From the NCBI GenBank assembly GCA_036389835.1, contig DASVWC010000087.1, positions 1 to 64,000 on the forward strand: DNA of 64,000 nt. The letters are read 5' to 3'. The position numbers were made by a program, and so were the translations under genes. The notes below the pieces were generated by a model. The model did no database searches. It was given only the letters and a program-made list of their open reading frames with translations, and was not told where the DNA came from. Of the stretch, positions 16,811-36,687 are shown piece by piece. The DNA is from AC-37 sp036389835. Its GTDB lineage: Bacteria; Actinomycetota; Thermoleophilia; Solirubrobacterales; Thermoleophilaceae. Position 1 is the first letter of the stretch; the number at the start of each line of letters is the position of its first letter.

Positions 16811-18381
16811 GTGAGGGGCACGGCAGCGGTTGAATCAAGCGACATCGATCGCGTCGAGGCCTGGCTCCTCCGGCGGGTGGCCGAGCACGCCCGCATCGCG
16901 CCGGCGGAGGTCGACCCGGCGGAGCCGTTCGAGCGCTACGGATTCGACTCGGCCGCTTCCGCCGAGCTGGCCGCGGACCTCGCGCAGCGAGTGGGGCGGC
17001 CGCTGCCGGAGACGCTCCTCTACGAGCATCCCACGCCGGCCGCCGTCCTCGCCCACCTGAGCGGGAGCGCGCGACCGGCCGCTTCGCCGCGGCGCGCCGG
17101 GCAGCCCCACGACCCGGTCGCGGTCGTGGGCATGGCCTGCCGCTTCCCCGGGGCCGATGACCCCGGCGAGCTGTGGGAGCTGGTGCGCGGCGGGGTGGAC
17201 GCGATCGGGGAGGTCCCCGCCGGCCGCTGGGACGGCGCGCTCGACCCTGATCTGCTGCACGAGTACCCGGCCGCCCGCTGGGGCGGCTGGCTCGACGACG
17301 TCCAGGGCTTCGACGCGCGTGCCTTCGGGATCGCGCCGCGCGAGGCCGCGTGGATCGACCCGCAGCAGCGCCTCCTGATGGAGGTCGCGGTCGAGGCGAT
17401 CGAGTCGGCCGGCATCCCGCTCGACGGCCTGGCGGGCACCGACGCCGGCGTGTTCGTCGGGATATCCACGCGCGACTACGCGCACGTGCAGATGCGCGCG
17501 GGGCCGGTGCCCGACGGCCACGCCGCCACCGGGTCGGCGGGGAGCATCGCCGCGAACAGGCTCTCCTACACGCTCGACCTCCAGGGACCGAGCGTCGCGC
17601 TCGACACGGCGTGCTCGTCGTCGGCGGTCGCGGTCCACCTGGCGTGCCAGGCGATCCGGGGCGGAGACTGCGAGATGGCGCTCGCCGGCGGCGTGAACCT
17701 GATGCTGATCCCCGAGACCAGCCTGAGCATGGCGCGGCTCGGCGCGCTCGCCCCGGACGGGCGCTGCAAGACCTTCGACGCCCGCGCCGACGGCTACGTG
17801 CGCGGCGAGGGCGCCGGGATCGTCGTGCTCAAGCCGCTGTCGGCGGCGCTCGCCGAGGGCGACGCGGTCCAGGCGGTGATCCGCGGCAGCGCGGTGAACA
17901 ACGACGGCCGGACCAACGGCCTGACCGCGCCGAGCGGTCAGGCGCAGGTCCGCGTCCTGCGCCGCGCCTACGCGAGCGCCGGCGTGGAGCCGGCGAGCGT
18001 CGGATACGTGGAGGCCCACGGGACCGGCACCCGCCTCGGGGACCCGATCGAGGCCGGCGCGCTGAGCGAGGTGCTCGGCGCCGGGCGCCCGCTCGACCAG
18101 CCGTGTCCGATCGGCTCGATCAAGACGAACGTCGGACACCTCGAGGCGGCGGCGGGCGTGGCCGCGCTGATCAAGGTGGTCCAGGCGATGAGGCACGCCG
18201 AGCTGCCGCCGAGCATCAACTTCGAGACGCCCAACCCCCTGATCCCGTTCGAGCGGCTGGCGGTCGCCGTTCAGCGAGAGGCCGCGCGGTGGCCGCACGA
18301 CGGCGACGGGATGCGCCGGGCGGGGATCAGCTCGTTCGGCTTCGGTGGCACGAACGCTCACCTCGTGGTCGAGAACGTGAC

Positions 18382-18385
<4 letters not shown>
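16811..18385 (+). CDS. PKS protein: acyl carrier protein plus ketosynthase
   Basis: 524 residues. An ACP (about 10-85) has its phosphopantetheine serine at S47 in YGFDSAAS. The ketosynthase (about 95-520) has C268 in DTACSSS, H403 in VEAHGTGT and H443 in NVGHLEAAAG, a complete catalytic triad. The ACP most likely receives an acyl-adenylate from the fatty acyl-AMP ligase at 27325; the KS then extends that chain with the AT-supplied unit of the next protein. GTG 16811 is the best start in frame, though GGAG touches it directly and the true start may differ by a few codons. The protein ends exactly at the end of the KS fold (GGTNAHLVVENVT) and its stop overlaps a TTG of the next gene (TTGA). Confidence 0.88.
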
Positions 18386-26591
<8,206 letters not shown>

Positions 26592-26595
<4 letters not shown>

Positions 26596-27344
26596 GCGGC
26601 GCGGCCGAGCTGGTGCGCGTGCACGGGCCGTCCCGCCCGGCGCTGAGGCTCCTGTCCGTCCCGTGGGCCGGGGGCCGGGCCGACGCCTACCGGCCGTGGA
26701 TTCCCTGGCTGCCGCGCGACGTCGAGATCTGGGGGGTCCGCTACCCGTCCGACCCGCCGCCGGAGGGGGTCCAGGCGATCGCGGCGGGGCTGGCCGCGCA
26801 GGCGAGCCGCCGGGTGGCGGAGCCGTTCGCGGTCTTCGGCCACAGCCTGGGCGCGGTCGTGGCGTTCGAGCTGGTGCGCGAGCTGCGCCGGCTGGCGGCG
26901 CCGATGCCGTTCCTGCTGGGGCTCTCCGGCCGGGCCGGCCCGCAGCTCCCGCCGAGCCGCCGCGACGCGCGCAAGATGAGCGACCTCGAGCTGCTGGAGG
27001 AGGTGCGGAGCCTGGGCGGCATGCCCGAGGAGCTGGTCGCCCTCAAGGGCGCGATGGAGCTGCTGCTGCCGCGCCTGCGCCGCGACCTCGAGCTCTCGAG
27101 CGCGTACGAGTACGCGGACGAGCCGCCGCTGGAGGTGCCGATCGTCGCGTTCGCGGCGCTGTCGGACACGCTCGCTCCCCCGGATCAGGTCGCGGCCTGG
27201 TCGGCGCAGACGGACGCGTCGTTCGAGCTCCACCGCCTGCCGGGCGAGCACTTCATGGTGATGGACGCGGCGCCCGTGGTCGCGACGTTCTTCGCCGACG
27301 CCGTGGAAGCGAGGAGGAGCGCGCTTGGACCCGCTCGCGCGTGA
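26592..27344 (+). CDS. Type II (editing) thioesterase
   Basis: 250 residues, GTG start overlapping the synthase stop (GTGA), so translation is coupled. The alpha/beta-hydrolase core shows LLSVPWAGGRADAY at the oxyanion loop, the nucleophile FGHSLGA, an aspartate in FAALSDTLAPP and the histidine in GEHFMV: the full triad of the GrsT/RifR family. These free-standing enzymes clear mis-primed or stalled acyl groups from carrier proteins. Position directly behind the PKS-NRPS gene and length of about 250 residues are typical. The last 20 bases overlap the start of the acyl-AMP ligase. Confidence 0.92.
27311..27319 (+). promoter_or_regulatory. Ribosome binding site for the TTG start of the acyl-AMP ligase
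   Basis: GAGGAGGAG inside the end of the thioesterase gene, five bases before TTG 27325. It is one of the strongest such sites in the window and fixes a TTG start that would otherwise look doubtful. Confidence 0.65.
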
Positions 27345-29112
27345 CGAGCTGGACTCGGCGTGCTCGATGGTGGACGTGCTGCGCATGCGCGCCGAGCTCC
27401 AGCCCGGCCACGTGGTGCTCGAGTTCCTCGCCGACGGCAGCCCCGAGGTGGAGGCGCGCACGATCGGCGGGCTCGACGAGCGGGCGCGCGCGATCGGCGC
27501 CGGGCTGCGCGAGCGCGTCGCGCCCGCCGAGCCGGTGCTCGTCGTCCACGAGCCGGGGCTCGGGTTCCACGACGCCTTCTACGGCGCCCTCTACGCGGGC
27601 GCGGTCCCGGTGCCGGCCTACCCGCCGGACCCGTTCCGGCTCGAGCGCTCGAGCGCGGTGCTCGGCGCGATCGCCGCGGACGTGGGCGCCCGCGTGGCGC
27701 TCACGAGCGAGGCGATCCGGGCCGCGGCCGCCCCGGTGATCGAGGCGGCGCCGGGGCTGGGCGAGCTCGACTGGCTCACCCTCGCCGAGGTCGAGGGGGA
27801 CGCCTCCGCCTGGAGGCGGCCCGCGCTCGACGCGGAGACGCTCTGCTTCCTCCAGTACACGTCGGGATCGACCTCGGCCCCGAAGGGCGTGATGGTCACG
27901 CACGGGAACCTGGTGGCCCAGTCGCGGCTGCTGCGCGACGACCTCGACGCCGACCACACGAGCGTCGGCGCCTCGTGGTGCCCGCTCTACCACGACATGG
28001 GGCTCGTCAGCTCGGTCTCCGGACCGGTCTACATCGGGATGAGGGCCGCGGTGCTCTCGCCGCTCGACTTCCTCAGGCGGCCCGCGTTCTGGCTCGAGAC
28101 GATCACCCGCTACGGCGCGACCCACTGCGGCGGCCCGAACTTCGCGTTCGACCTGTGCGCGCGCCGGGTCACCTTCGAGGAGCGCGAGCGCCTCGACCTC
28201 GCCGGCTGGCGGGTCGCGTTCAACGCGGCCGAGCCGGTCCTGGCCGAGACCCTCGACCGCTTCACGCGCGCGTTCGCGCCGGTCGGCTTCCGGCGCGAGG
28301 CCTTCCAGCCGTGCTTCGGGCTCGCCGAGAGCGTCTGCATGATCGCGAGCAGCGCGCGCCCGGACCGGCCGGTCGTCCGGCGCGTCGACCCCGAGCAGCT
28401 CGTGCGCGGCCGCGCGGTGCCCGCCCCGGAGGGCTCCGCGGGCAAGCCGGTCGTGGCGTGCGGGCGCCCGTCGCCCCGCCACGAGCTGGTCGTCGTGGAC
28501 CCCGCGACGGGCGCGCCCGTGCCCGACGGCTCGATCGGCGAGGCGTGGTTCCGCGGCCCGACCGTCGCGGCCGGCTACTGGCGCGACGAGGAGGCGACGG
28601 CGGCGACGTTCGGCGCGCGCACCGCCGCCGGCGAGGGGCCGTTCCTGCGCACCGGCGACCTCGGCTTCGTGGACGGCGGCGAGCTGTACCCGACCGGGCG
28701 CATCAAGGACCTGATCATCGTGCGCGGGCGCAACCTCTACCCGCAGGACGTCGAGCTGACCGCGCAGCGGGCGGCCGGCGGCCTGCGACCGGGGTGCGGC
28801 GCGGCGTTCGCCGTCGAGGGCGACGACGGCGCGGAGACGGTGGTGCTGATGCAGGAGGTGCGCGACCCGGCCGGCGCCGATCGCCGGGAGCTCGCCGCGG
28901 CGGCCCGCGAGGCGGTGCTGCGCGAGCACGGGGTGGACGTCGAGGTGGTCCTGGTCGAGCCGCGCACGATCCCGAAGACCTCGAGCGGCAAGCTGCAGCG
29001 GCTGGCGGCGCGCGAGCGCTACCTGGCTGAGCGCCCTAGCGCGGCTTCGCCTCCTCGTAGCGCTCCAGCCCGTCGTCCGGCACCGGCTCCCACGCGGGCG
29101 CGTACGCCGTGA
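27325..29112 (+). CDS. Fatty acyl-AMP ligase (FAAL)
   Basis: 595 residues of the acyl-adenylate superfamily. Core motifs: LQYTSGSTSAPKGVMVTH (about 174-191), the SWCPLYHDMGL segment characteristic of FAAL proteins, GLAESVCM, the RTGDLGF aspartate, IIVRGRNLYPQDVE hinge and the C-terminal PKTSSGKLQR lysine. FAALs make acyl-AMP from a free fatty acid and hand it to an ACP rather than to CoA. The likely acceptor is the N-terminal ACP of the protein at 16811, which makes this the loading enzyme of the locus. Start TTG 27325 is backed by GAGGAGGAG. The last 77 bases, an Arg/Ala/Pro-rich tail of 25 residues, overlap the end of the convergent GFA gene. Confidence 0.9.
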   Translation: MDPLARDELDSACSMVDVLRMRAELQPGHVVLEFLADGSPEVEARTIGGLDERARAIGAGLRERVAPAEPVLVVHEPGLGFHDAFYGALYAGAVPVPAYPPDPFRLERSSAVLGAIAADVGARVALTSEAIRAAAAPVIEAAPGLGELDWLTLAEVEGDASAWRRPALDAETLCFLQYTSGSTSAPKGVMVTHGNLVAQSRLLRDDLDADHTSVGASWCPLYHDMGLVSSVSGPVYIGMRAAVLSPLDFLRRPAFWLETITRYGATHCGGPNFAFDLCARRVTFEERERLDLAGWRVAFNAAEPVLAETLDRFTRAFAPVGFRREAFQPCFGLAESVCMIASSARPDRPVVRRVDPEQLVRGRAVPAPEGSAGKPVVACGRPSPRHELVVVDPATGAPVPDGSIGEAWFRGPTVAAGYWRDEEATAATFGARTAAGEGPFLRTGDLGFVDGGELYPTGRIKDLIIVRGRNLYPQDVELTAQRAAGGLRPGCGAAFAVEGDDGAETVVLMQEVRDPAGADRRELAAAAREAVLREHGVDVEVVLVEPRTIPKTSSGKLQRLAARERYLAERPSAASPPRSAPARRPAPAPTRARTP

Positions 29113-29455
29113 ACGCCCGCCAGGTCGGCCGCACGCCCGGGTCGCCGTCGAACGCCGCGAAGCGGATGCTCATCTGCGACGGGTCGGCCGGGTTGCGGCT
29201 GAACAGGTGGGCGCCGCAATCGCGGCAGAAGCACTTGTCGAAGCCGCCGTCCGGCGGGCGCCAGCAGCCGACCAGCTCCTCGCCCGAGAGGAGGCGGAAC
29301 GTGCGCCCGTCGATGCGCGCCTGGAGCGACGAGCCGCCGCCGGTCCGCTTCTGGCAGCGCGTGCAGTGGCAGTAGCCGGCCGCGGCCGCCGGCTCGGACA
29401 GCTCGAAGCGCACGCCGCCGCAGAGGCAGCCGCCGCTGGTCGACCCCCGAGCCAC
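29036..29455 (-). CDS. GFA-family zinc protein (CENP-V/glutathione-formaldehyde-like)
   Basis: 139 residues, GTG start. The zinc ligands of the GFA fold are all present: GGCLCGGVRF, YCHCTRCQKRTGG and CFCRDCGAHLF. Family members include the glutathione-dependent formaldehyde-activating enzyme, but most, like this one, have no proven substrate. It follows the acyl-CoA ligase stop by seven bases and is probably the last gene of that operon. The fold is complete and of usual length. Its 3' end lies inside the tail of the convergent fatty acyl-AMP ligase gene. Confidence 0.85.
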   Translation of the reverse strand: MARGSTSGGCLCGGVRFELSEPAAAAGYCHCTRCQKRTGGGSSLQARIDGRTFRLLSGEELVGCWRPPDGGFDKCFCRDCGAHLFSRNPADPSQMSIRFAAFDGDPGVRPTWRAFTAYAPAWEPVPDDGLERYEEAKPR

Positions 29456-29462
29456 GCCCGGC

Positions 29463-31027
<1,565 letters not shown>

Positions 31028-31031
<4 letters not shown>

Positions 31032-32365
31032 CGGGGCGCCTCCTTGGTCGGGATGAGCATCTCGTCGCGCGCGACCTTCGGAGTCTCGCTCGTGATCCGC
31101 TGCATGAGGTTGTAGAAGCGGGCAAGCTCGGGGTAGAGCACGGGCTTGCCGTTGGTCATGACCGCGACCGCCGCCGCGCGCTCGGGGTCGGCCCAGGCGA
31201 GCATGTTCGTGAAGCCCAGGTGCCCGAAGGCGTACTCGGTGTCGCGCCCGTACAGGCTCAGGAGCTGCGCGCCGAGCATCAGCCCGTAGCCGAAGCGCGT
31301 CGGGAACCCGAGCGAGAGGTCCACCTCCAGCCGCGACTGCTCGGTGAGCGCCTGGCGGATCGTCTCGGGCTCCACGATCCGCACGCCCTCGAGCTCGCCG
31401 CCGCGGCGGAAGATCTCGTAGAAGCGCGAGAGCTCGTTGGCCGTCGAGACCACGTTCGCCGAGGGCACCACCGCCGTCATGAAGCGCGGGTCGTTGGAGA
31501 AGTCCACGAGGTCGTCGAAGGGCAGGCCGAGCGCACGCTTCAGGAACGTCGACAGCGGCGGCGCCGTGGGCGGGCCGGTGACGTAGTTGAGCGCCACCTC
31601 GTCGACGTCCTCCTCGGCCACCCCGTAGTTGTTCCAGCGGAAGCCGAGCGGGTCGAGGATCTCCTCCTGGAGCACGTCGCGGATGTCCTTGCCCGTCACC
31701 CGCCAGACGATCTCGCCGAGGATGAACCCGCCCGACACGGCGTGGTAGGCGAGCCGCTGGCCGGCGTTCGCGATCGGCTTGGCGTCCACGAGGAGGCTCA
31801 CCAGCCACTCGCGGTCGTTTGCGTGGTCGAGGTCGAACGCCTCCGGCGGCAGGTTCGGCACGCCGGCGCGGTGCGCGAGCACGTGCCCGATCGTGATCTC
31901 GCCCTTCGAGTGGCAGTCGTACTCGGGGATGTACTCGCACACGGGCGCGTGGATGTCGAGCAGGCCGCGCTCGTGGAGCAGGTGGACCACGAACGCCGTG
32001 ACCCCCTTCGCGCCCGAGTAGATGAGGAACGGCGTCTCGGGGGTGGCCGGCACCTTCTCCGCGTCGCGGCCGTCGTGCGGGCCGTTGCCGCGCGCGTGCC
32101 CGATCGCGCGGTCGAGCACCACCACCCCCTCGCGCCGCACGCACACCTGGATCGCGGGGTGCACGCCGCTGCGGTACCAGTCGGTCGTCGCCTGCCAGAT
32201 CCGCTCGACCTGGTCGCGGGTCATCCCGCCCGCCTCCGGCTCGGCCTCCGGGGCGCGGGCGGTCACGGACTCGAGGTCGCGCGGCACGTGCACGCGCCTG
32301 AGCGGGTCCGGCACGCGGGGCACGCGGGGCATCGAGACCGACGGGATGTCGGGCAGGCGCGGCAC
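31028..32365 (-). CDS. Beta-lactamase-family serine hydrolase (EstB-like)
   Basis: 445 residues from GTG 32365 (ATG 32386 is the alternative, seven codons longer). The class C/esterase VIII fold shows the nucleophile motif S-x-x-K in LIYSGAKGVTAF, a tyrosine motif in LAYHAVSGGFILGE and the late FGHLGFTNMLAWADP strand. No signal peptide is visible, so it is probably a cytoplasmic esterase or carboxypeptidase-like enzyme rather than a resistance enzyme. GTG is preferred because TATTGT lies exactly six bases upstream, the same leaderless spacing seen at other genes in this window. The stop overlaps the start of the acyl-CoA ligase. Confidence 0.85.
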
Positions 32366-32371
32366 GCCATG

Positions 32372-32377
32372 ACAATA
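32372..32377 (-). promoter_or_regulatory. -10 box before the serine hydrolase
   Basis: TATTGT on the minus strand, six bases before GTG 32365. No good -35 is visible. The spacing suggests a leaderless transcript. Confidence 0.35.
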
Positions 32378-32462
32378 CGCGAACATCCGCGCTGCATGCC
32401 GCCCGTCAGCCGCGCCCTGAGACGCCGCGGCGAGTGCGCTCGCCACGCAGGCCGCCCGGCCG

Positions 32463-33896
32463 CTACGGGCAGCCGCGGTAGACGGCCCAGGAGCGGCTGC
32501 GGGCCACCTCGCTCTGTCCTGAGGGAGCCGGCGCCGGCGGCGCGAGCGGGTACGGCAGGTCCTCGTCGCTCGCGGCGGGCGTGGTGGCGACCGAGGCGCG
32601 GCCCGGCGGCGCGGCCGCCAGGTCGCGGGCGGGCACGTCGAGCGCGAACGCCAGCGTCGGCAGCACGCCGCCCGCGGTGAGGTGGACCGGGCGGCAGTCC
32701 TCGATCGCGGACCGGGCCGGCCCACCGTCGACCAGGTCGCGCAGCTCGTCCTGGAAGCGCTGGTCGGCGCGCAGCTCGCTCCGCGCGCCGGCGATGCGCG
32801 GCACGTCGACCGGGACGAGCGCGAGCAGGGCGAGACCGAGCAGCGCCCCCGCGCCGGCTGGCCGCCGTCCGCGGCGCGCCGCCGCCGCCAGCCGCCCCGC
32901 CGCCGCCGCGCCGAGCACCAGCAGCACGGCCGCCGGGAGCAGGAAGAAGCGCTGGAGGATCGGCTGGCCGCCGGCCGCGAGCGCGACGGCGGCCACGCCT
33001 CCGAGCACCAGCGCGGCCACCAGGATCAGCAGGCGCTCGCGATCGGCCCGCTCGCCCCCGGCGCGCCCTCGCAGCACGACCCACGCGAGCCCCGCGCCGG
33101 CCAGCGCGGCCACGCAGCCGGCCACGCCGAGGATCGAGCCCACGTGCCGCGGGACCTCCGCCAGCCCGTCGACCCCCGTCTTGTACGAGCCCGCCACGGT
33201 GTCGGCGGTGTGGTCGCGCGTGAACAGCGGGTCGCCGGTGAGGATCAGGTCGTGCAGGACCCACAGCAGCGGCGCGGCCGCCGCCAGCGCTCCGAGGCGC
33301 ACGCGCTCCCCGGGCCCGCCCGGCCACGCCGCCCAGACCCAGTACGCCCCCGCCATCAGCCACGCCTCCGGACGCAGCAGCCCGGCCAGCGCCAGCAGCA
33401 CGAGCACCGCGGTACCTCGCCGGGGCCTGCGCAGCTCGAGCGCCAGCGCCCACAGCACGAGCGCGAGCGCGGGCACGTCCACGCTCGCGCGGGCGCTCAC
33501 CTCCAGCAGCACCGGCCGCGTGACCAGGAGGACCGCCACGAGCGCCCCCGCGAGTGCGCCGCCCAGCAGCCGCGCCAGCTCGTATGCGGCCACCACCGCC
33601 GCGCCGAACGAGAGCAGCACCAGCACCCACAGCGCCGGCTCGGCGCCGCCCCCGAGCGGGGCGAGCAGCGCGGCGGCCGCCTCGAACAGCGGGTGCGGCG
33701 TCGCGGCCACGCCGAGCTCGAGGTCCGGCGTCCGCCCGTGGGCGAGGTCGCGCCCGTCCACGAGCGCGAAGTACGTGTCGAACGAGAGCGGCACGCGCCC
33801 GAACAGGAGCGCCGCCGCCGCGGCCACCACCCCCGCCACGCCCGCGCCCGCCAACGCCCGCCGCGACCCCCCGGCGGCTCTCGCTCCTGGCGTCAT
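32463..33896 (-). CDS. Polytopic membrane protein, GT-C glycosyltransferase-like
   Basis: 477 residues with about nine to eleven hydrophobic helices. The first loop, FDTYFALVDGRDLAHGRTPDL, contains an aspartate region like that of GT-C glycosyltransferases (ArnT/mannosyltransferase type) which use polyprenyl-phosphate sugars and work on the outer face of the membrane. Then ATPHPLFEAAAALLAPL, and a later LTGDPLFTRDHTADT loop. A soluble C-terminal part of about 110 residues ends in YRGCP. The assignment to GT-C is by overall layout only. ATG 33896 is 12 bases from the ATG of the divergent monooxygenase, so the two genes share a minimal control region. Confidence 0.6.
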   Translation of the reverse strand: MTPGARAAGGSRRALAGAGVAGVVAAAAALLFGRVPLSFDTYFALVDGRDLAHGRTPDLELGVAATPHPLFEAAAALLAPLGGGAEPALWVLVLLSFGAAVVAAYELARLLGGALAGALVAVLLVTRPVLLEVSARASVDVPALALVLWALALELRRPRRGTAVLVLLALAGLLRPEAWLMAGAYWVWAAWPGGPGERVRLGALAAAAPLLWVLHDLILTGDPLFTRDHTADTVAGSYKTGVDGLAEVPRHVGSILGVAGCVAALAGAGLAWVVLRGRAGGERADRERLLILVAALVLGGVAAVALAAGGQPILQRFFLLPAAVLLVLGAAAAGRLAAAARRGRRPAGAGALLGLALLALVPVDVPRIAGARSELRADQRFQDELRDLVDGGPARSAIEDCRPVHLTAGGVLPTLAFALDVPARDLAAAPPGRASVATTPAASDEDLPYPLAPPAPAPSGQSEVARSRSWAVYRGCP

Positions 33897-33908
33897 ACGC
33901 TGGGAACC

Positions 33909-35006
33909 ATGCCAGTCAAGCTCCACTGGTTCCTCCCGACGACCGGCGACTCGCGCACCGACATGAGCCACGGCACGGCCGTCGGCGACACGAGCGTGGT
34001 CGGCGCCGCCGACGGTCAGCGGCCGGCGAGCGTCGAGTACCTGGGACAGGTCGCGCGCTCCGCCGAGCAGCTCGGGTTCGACGCCGCGCTCACCCCCACG
34101 AGCAGCTGGTGCGAGGAGGCCTGGGTGTTCACGGCTGCGCTCACGCAGGTCACCGAGCGGCTGCGCTTCCTCGTGGCGTTCCGCCCCGGACTCGTGGCCC
34201 CGCTCCTGAACGCGCAGATGGCGGCCACCTACCAGCGCCTGTCGGGCGGCCGGCTGCTGATGAACCTCGTGGTCGGCGGCGACGACGTCGAGCAGCGCCG
34301 CTTCGGCGACACGCTCGGCAAGGACGAGCGCTACGCGCGCGCGGGCGAGTTCATGGAGGCGATGCGCGCGCTGTGGACCGGCGAGCCGGTCGACTACGAC
34401 GGCGAGCACGTGCAGCTCGAGGACGCGCGGCTGATGGCCCCGCCGGACTGGCCGGACGTCTACCTCGGCGGCTCGTCGCCGGCCGCCCTCGACGTGGCCG
34501 CGCGCCACGCCGACGTCTACCTCACCTGGGGCGAGCCGCCGGAGCAGGTGGCCGAGAAGCTCGACCGCGTGCGCGAGGCGGCGGAGGGCGCCGGCCGCGA
34601 GCTGCGCTTCGGGATCCGCCTCCACGCGATCGCGCGCGACAGCGCCGACGAGGCGTGGGCCGCCGCGGACGCCCTCGTCGCGCGCCTCGACCCGGCGGAG
34701 ATAGAGCGTGCGCAGTCGGTGCTCGCGGCCTCGGCCTCGGAGGGTCAGCGGCGGATGGTCGCGCTGCACGGGGGGCGCACCGACTCGCTCGAGGTCGCGC
34801 CCAACCTGTGGGCCGGCGTCGGGCTCGTGCGCGGCGGCGCCGGGACCGCTCTCGTGGGCAGCCACCGGGAGGTGGCCGACCGGATCGCCGAGTACCACGA
34901 GCTCGGGATCGACGAGTTCATCCTCTCCGGCTATCCGCACCTCGAGGAGGCCTACCGGGTCGGCGAGGGCGTGATGCCGCTGCTCCGTGAGCGCGGCCTG
35001 CTCTGA
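33909..35006 (+). CDS. Luciferase-like FMN-dependent monooxygenase (SsuD type)
   Basis: 365 residues. The bacterial luciferase fold is recognised from VKLHWFLPTTGDSR, GFDAALTPTSSWCEEAWV, RLRFLVAFRPGLVAP, LSGGRLLMNLVVGGDD, and DVYLTWGEPPEQV, a series typical of alkanesulfonate monooxygenases; the flavin-reductase partner is not in the window. It would use reduced FMN and oxygen to cleave a C-S bond or oxidise a related substrate. ATG 33909 has GGGAACC just upstream and TACGCT seven bases before it, so leaderless or short-leader transcription is possible. There are no sulfonate transporter genes next to it. Confidence 0.88.
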   Translation: MPVKLHWFLPTTGDSRTDMSHGTAVGDTSVVGAADGQRPASVEYLGQVARSAEQLGFDAALTPTSSWCEEAWVFTAALTQVTERLRFLVAFRPGLVAPLLNAQMAATYQRLSGGRLLMNLVVGGDDVEQRRFGDTLGKDERYARAGEFMEAMRALWTGEPVDYDGEHVQLEDARLMAPPDWPDVYLGGSSPAALDVAARHADVYLTWGEPPEQVAEKLDRVREAAEGAGRELRFGIRLHAIARDSADEAWAAADALVARLDPAEIERAQSVLAASASEGQRRMVALHGGRTDSLEVAPNLWAGVGLVRGGAGTALVGSHREVADRIAEYHELGIDEFILSGYPHLEEAYRVGEGVMPLLRERGLL

Positions 35007-35022
35007 GACAATCGGGCGCCTG

Positions 35023-36687
35023 ATGCGACGTACGGCAGCACTCGCGGCGGTGCTCGCGGCCGCGGTTCCGATCGCCGCCCACGCCGCGGCGCCCCCCGCC
35101 ACGCCGCAGGGCGCCTGCGGCCCGGGCTCGCGGCCCGAGCCGGGGATGCAGGGGCGCCTGCCCGCCGACGTGATCGCCTCGGGAGCGGCGGACAAGGGCT
35201 TCAACTGCAACCTCCAGGTCGTCGGCCACGAGGGCAGGTCCGGCGGCTACCGGGTCCACCGCTTCGTGGACCGGGACGGCCACGAGTGCGCCTACTACGA
35301 CACGACGCTGCTCTTCCCGCTCAACGCGCAGCACTTCGGCGAGCAGCCCACCGGCGTGGCGGTGCTGGACATGTCGGCCCCCGCGAGTCCGAAGCGGACC
35401 GCCACGCTCGTCACCCCCGCGATGCAGTCGCCGCACGAGTCGGTGAGCATCAGCAAGGAGCGGGGCCTGCTGGTCGCGGTCCTGGCCAACCCCGGCGCGG
35501 GCCCGGGCGTGGTGGACGTCTACGACCTCAACGAGGACTGCCGCCAGCCGCAGCTCCAGGCGAGCGCGCCGCTCGCGCTCCTCGGCCACGAGGGCGGCAT
35601 GGCGCCCGACGGCAGGACCTTCTACGCGACGTCGCTGTTCGACGGCGACATCACCGCCGTGGACCTGACGAACCCGAAGGCACCGGTCCCGCTGACGGTG
35701 TTCCGGTCGTACTCGCACGGGATGACCACGAGCGACGACGGCAAGACGGGCTACATGGCCTCGCGCGGGATCGGGCTCGAGATCATGGACCTGAGCGAGA
35801 TCGAGGAACGCAAGCCGCTGCCGCAGGTCAGGCAGATCAGCACCTTCCGCTGGCCGAACATGTCGATCCCGCAGACCGCGATCCCGGTCACGATCGGGGG
35901 CCACCCCTACGTCGTCGAGGTCGACGAGTTCAGCGTGGACGAGGAGGGCAGCAGCTTCCCCGTCGAGAACGGGCCGATCGTCGGCGCGGCGCGCGTGATC
36001 GACCTCGCCGACCAGAAGCACCCGAAGGTGGTGGGCGACATGCGGCTCCAGGTGCACCAGCCGGAGAACCGGGCCGCGCTCATCGGAGACCCCGGGTCGA
36101 GCAGCTTCGTGCAGGGCTACGCCGGCCACTACTGCAACGTGCCGCGGCGGAGGGACCCGGGCATCGTCGCCTGCTCGTTCATCGCGTCGGGGCTGCGGGT
36201 GTTCGACATCCGCGACCCGAGCAAGCCGAAGGAGATCGCCTACTTCCTGGCGCCGCCCTCAGGGGCCCCGGTGGTGGACGAGCGGAGCAACTACGCGATG
36301 GCGCAGCCGGAGTTCGTGCCCGAGCGCGGCGAGATCTGGTACTCCGACGGCAACAGCGGCTTCTACGCCCTGCGCGTGGCGAACGGGCTGTGGCCGTTCA
36401 AGGAATCGGAGGCGTGCCTGCGGCCCGCGACGATCGGCTTCAGGCTCCACCGCGTCGAGGGCACGCGCGTCGTGCGCGTGGACGCCTACGTGAACGGCGA
36501 GCGCACGCTGGTCCGCACCGGCCGCGACCTGCGCCGGGTCGAGCTGACCAAGCTCGCGCGGACCGGCAGGCTGAAGGTGCGCATCGTCGCCACGCACAAC
36601 ACCGGCTCGAAGGTCGTGAGCACGCGCAGCTGGAACGGCTGCCTCAAGGGGAAGCCGAGCGTGCGCCGGATACCGCGCCCGCGCTAG
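35023..36687 (+). CDS. Secreted LVIVD/propeller-like protein
   Basis: 554 residues from ATG 35023 (an in-frame GTG at 34987 would precede the signal peptide). Signal peptide MRRTAALAAVLAAAVPIAAHAA. The mature part has repeated blades of the form VAVLDMSAPASPKRTATL, ITAVDLTNPKAPVPLTVF, ARVIDLADQKHPKVVGDM and LRVFDIRDPSKPKEIAYF, which match LVIVD-type repeats of a beta-propeller. Cysteines in the first 100 residues and near the end may form disulfides. The C-terminal 90 residues are basic and Ig-like. Function unknown; probably extracellular. The stop region overlaps the convergent nucleotidyltransferase gene by 44 bases. Confidence 0.78.
   Translation: MRRTAALAAVLAAAVPIAAHAAAPPATPQGACGPGSRPEPGMQGRLPADVIASGAADKGFNCNLQVVGHEGRSGGYRVHRFVDRDGHECAYYDTTLLFPLNAQHFGEQPTGVAVLDMSAPASPKRTATLVTPAMQSPHESVSISKERGLLVAVLANPGAGPGVVDVYDLNEDCRQPQLQASAPLALLGHEGGMAPDGRTFYATSLFDGDITAVDLTNPKAPVPLTVFRSYSHGMTTSDDGKTGYMASRGIGLEIMDLSEIEERKPLPQVRQISTFRWPNMSIPQTAIPVTIGGHPYVVEVDEFSVDEEGSSFPVENGPIVGAARVIDLADQKHPKVVGDMRLQVHQPENRAALIGDPGSSSFVQGYAGHYCNVPRRRDPGIVACSFIASGLRVFDIRDPSKPKEIAYFLAPPSGAPVVDERSNYAMAQPEFVPERGEIWYSDGNSGFYALRVANGLWPFKESEACLRPATIGFRLHRVEGTRVVRVDAYVNGERTLVRTGRDLRRVELTKLARTGRLKVRIVATHNTGSKVVSTRSWNGCLKGKPSVRRIPRPR

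Noticed and set aside
32463..35210. Membrane protein frame extended to 915 codons
   Set aside because: The extra part lies opposite the luciferase-like monooxygenase, which has clear family motifs.
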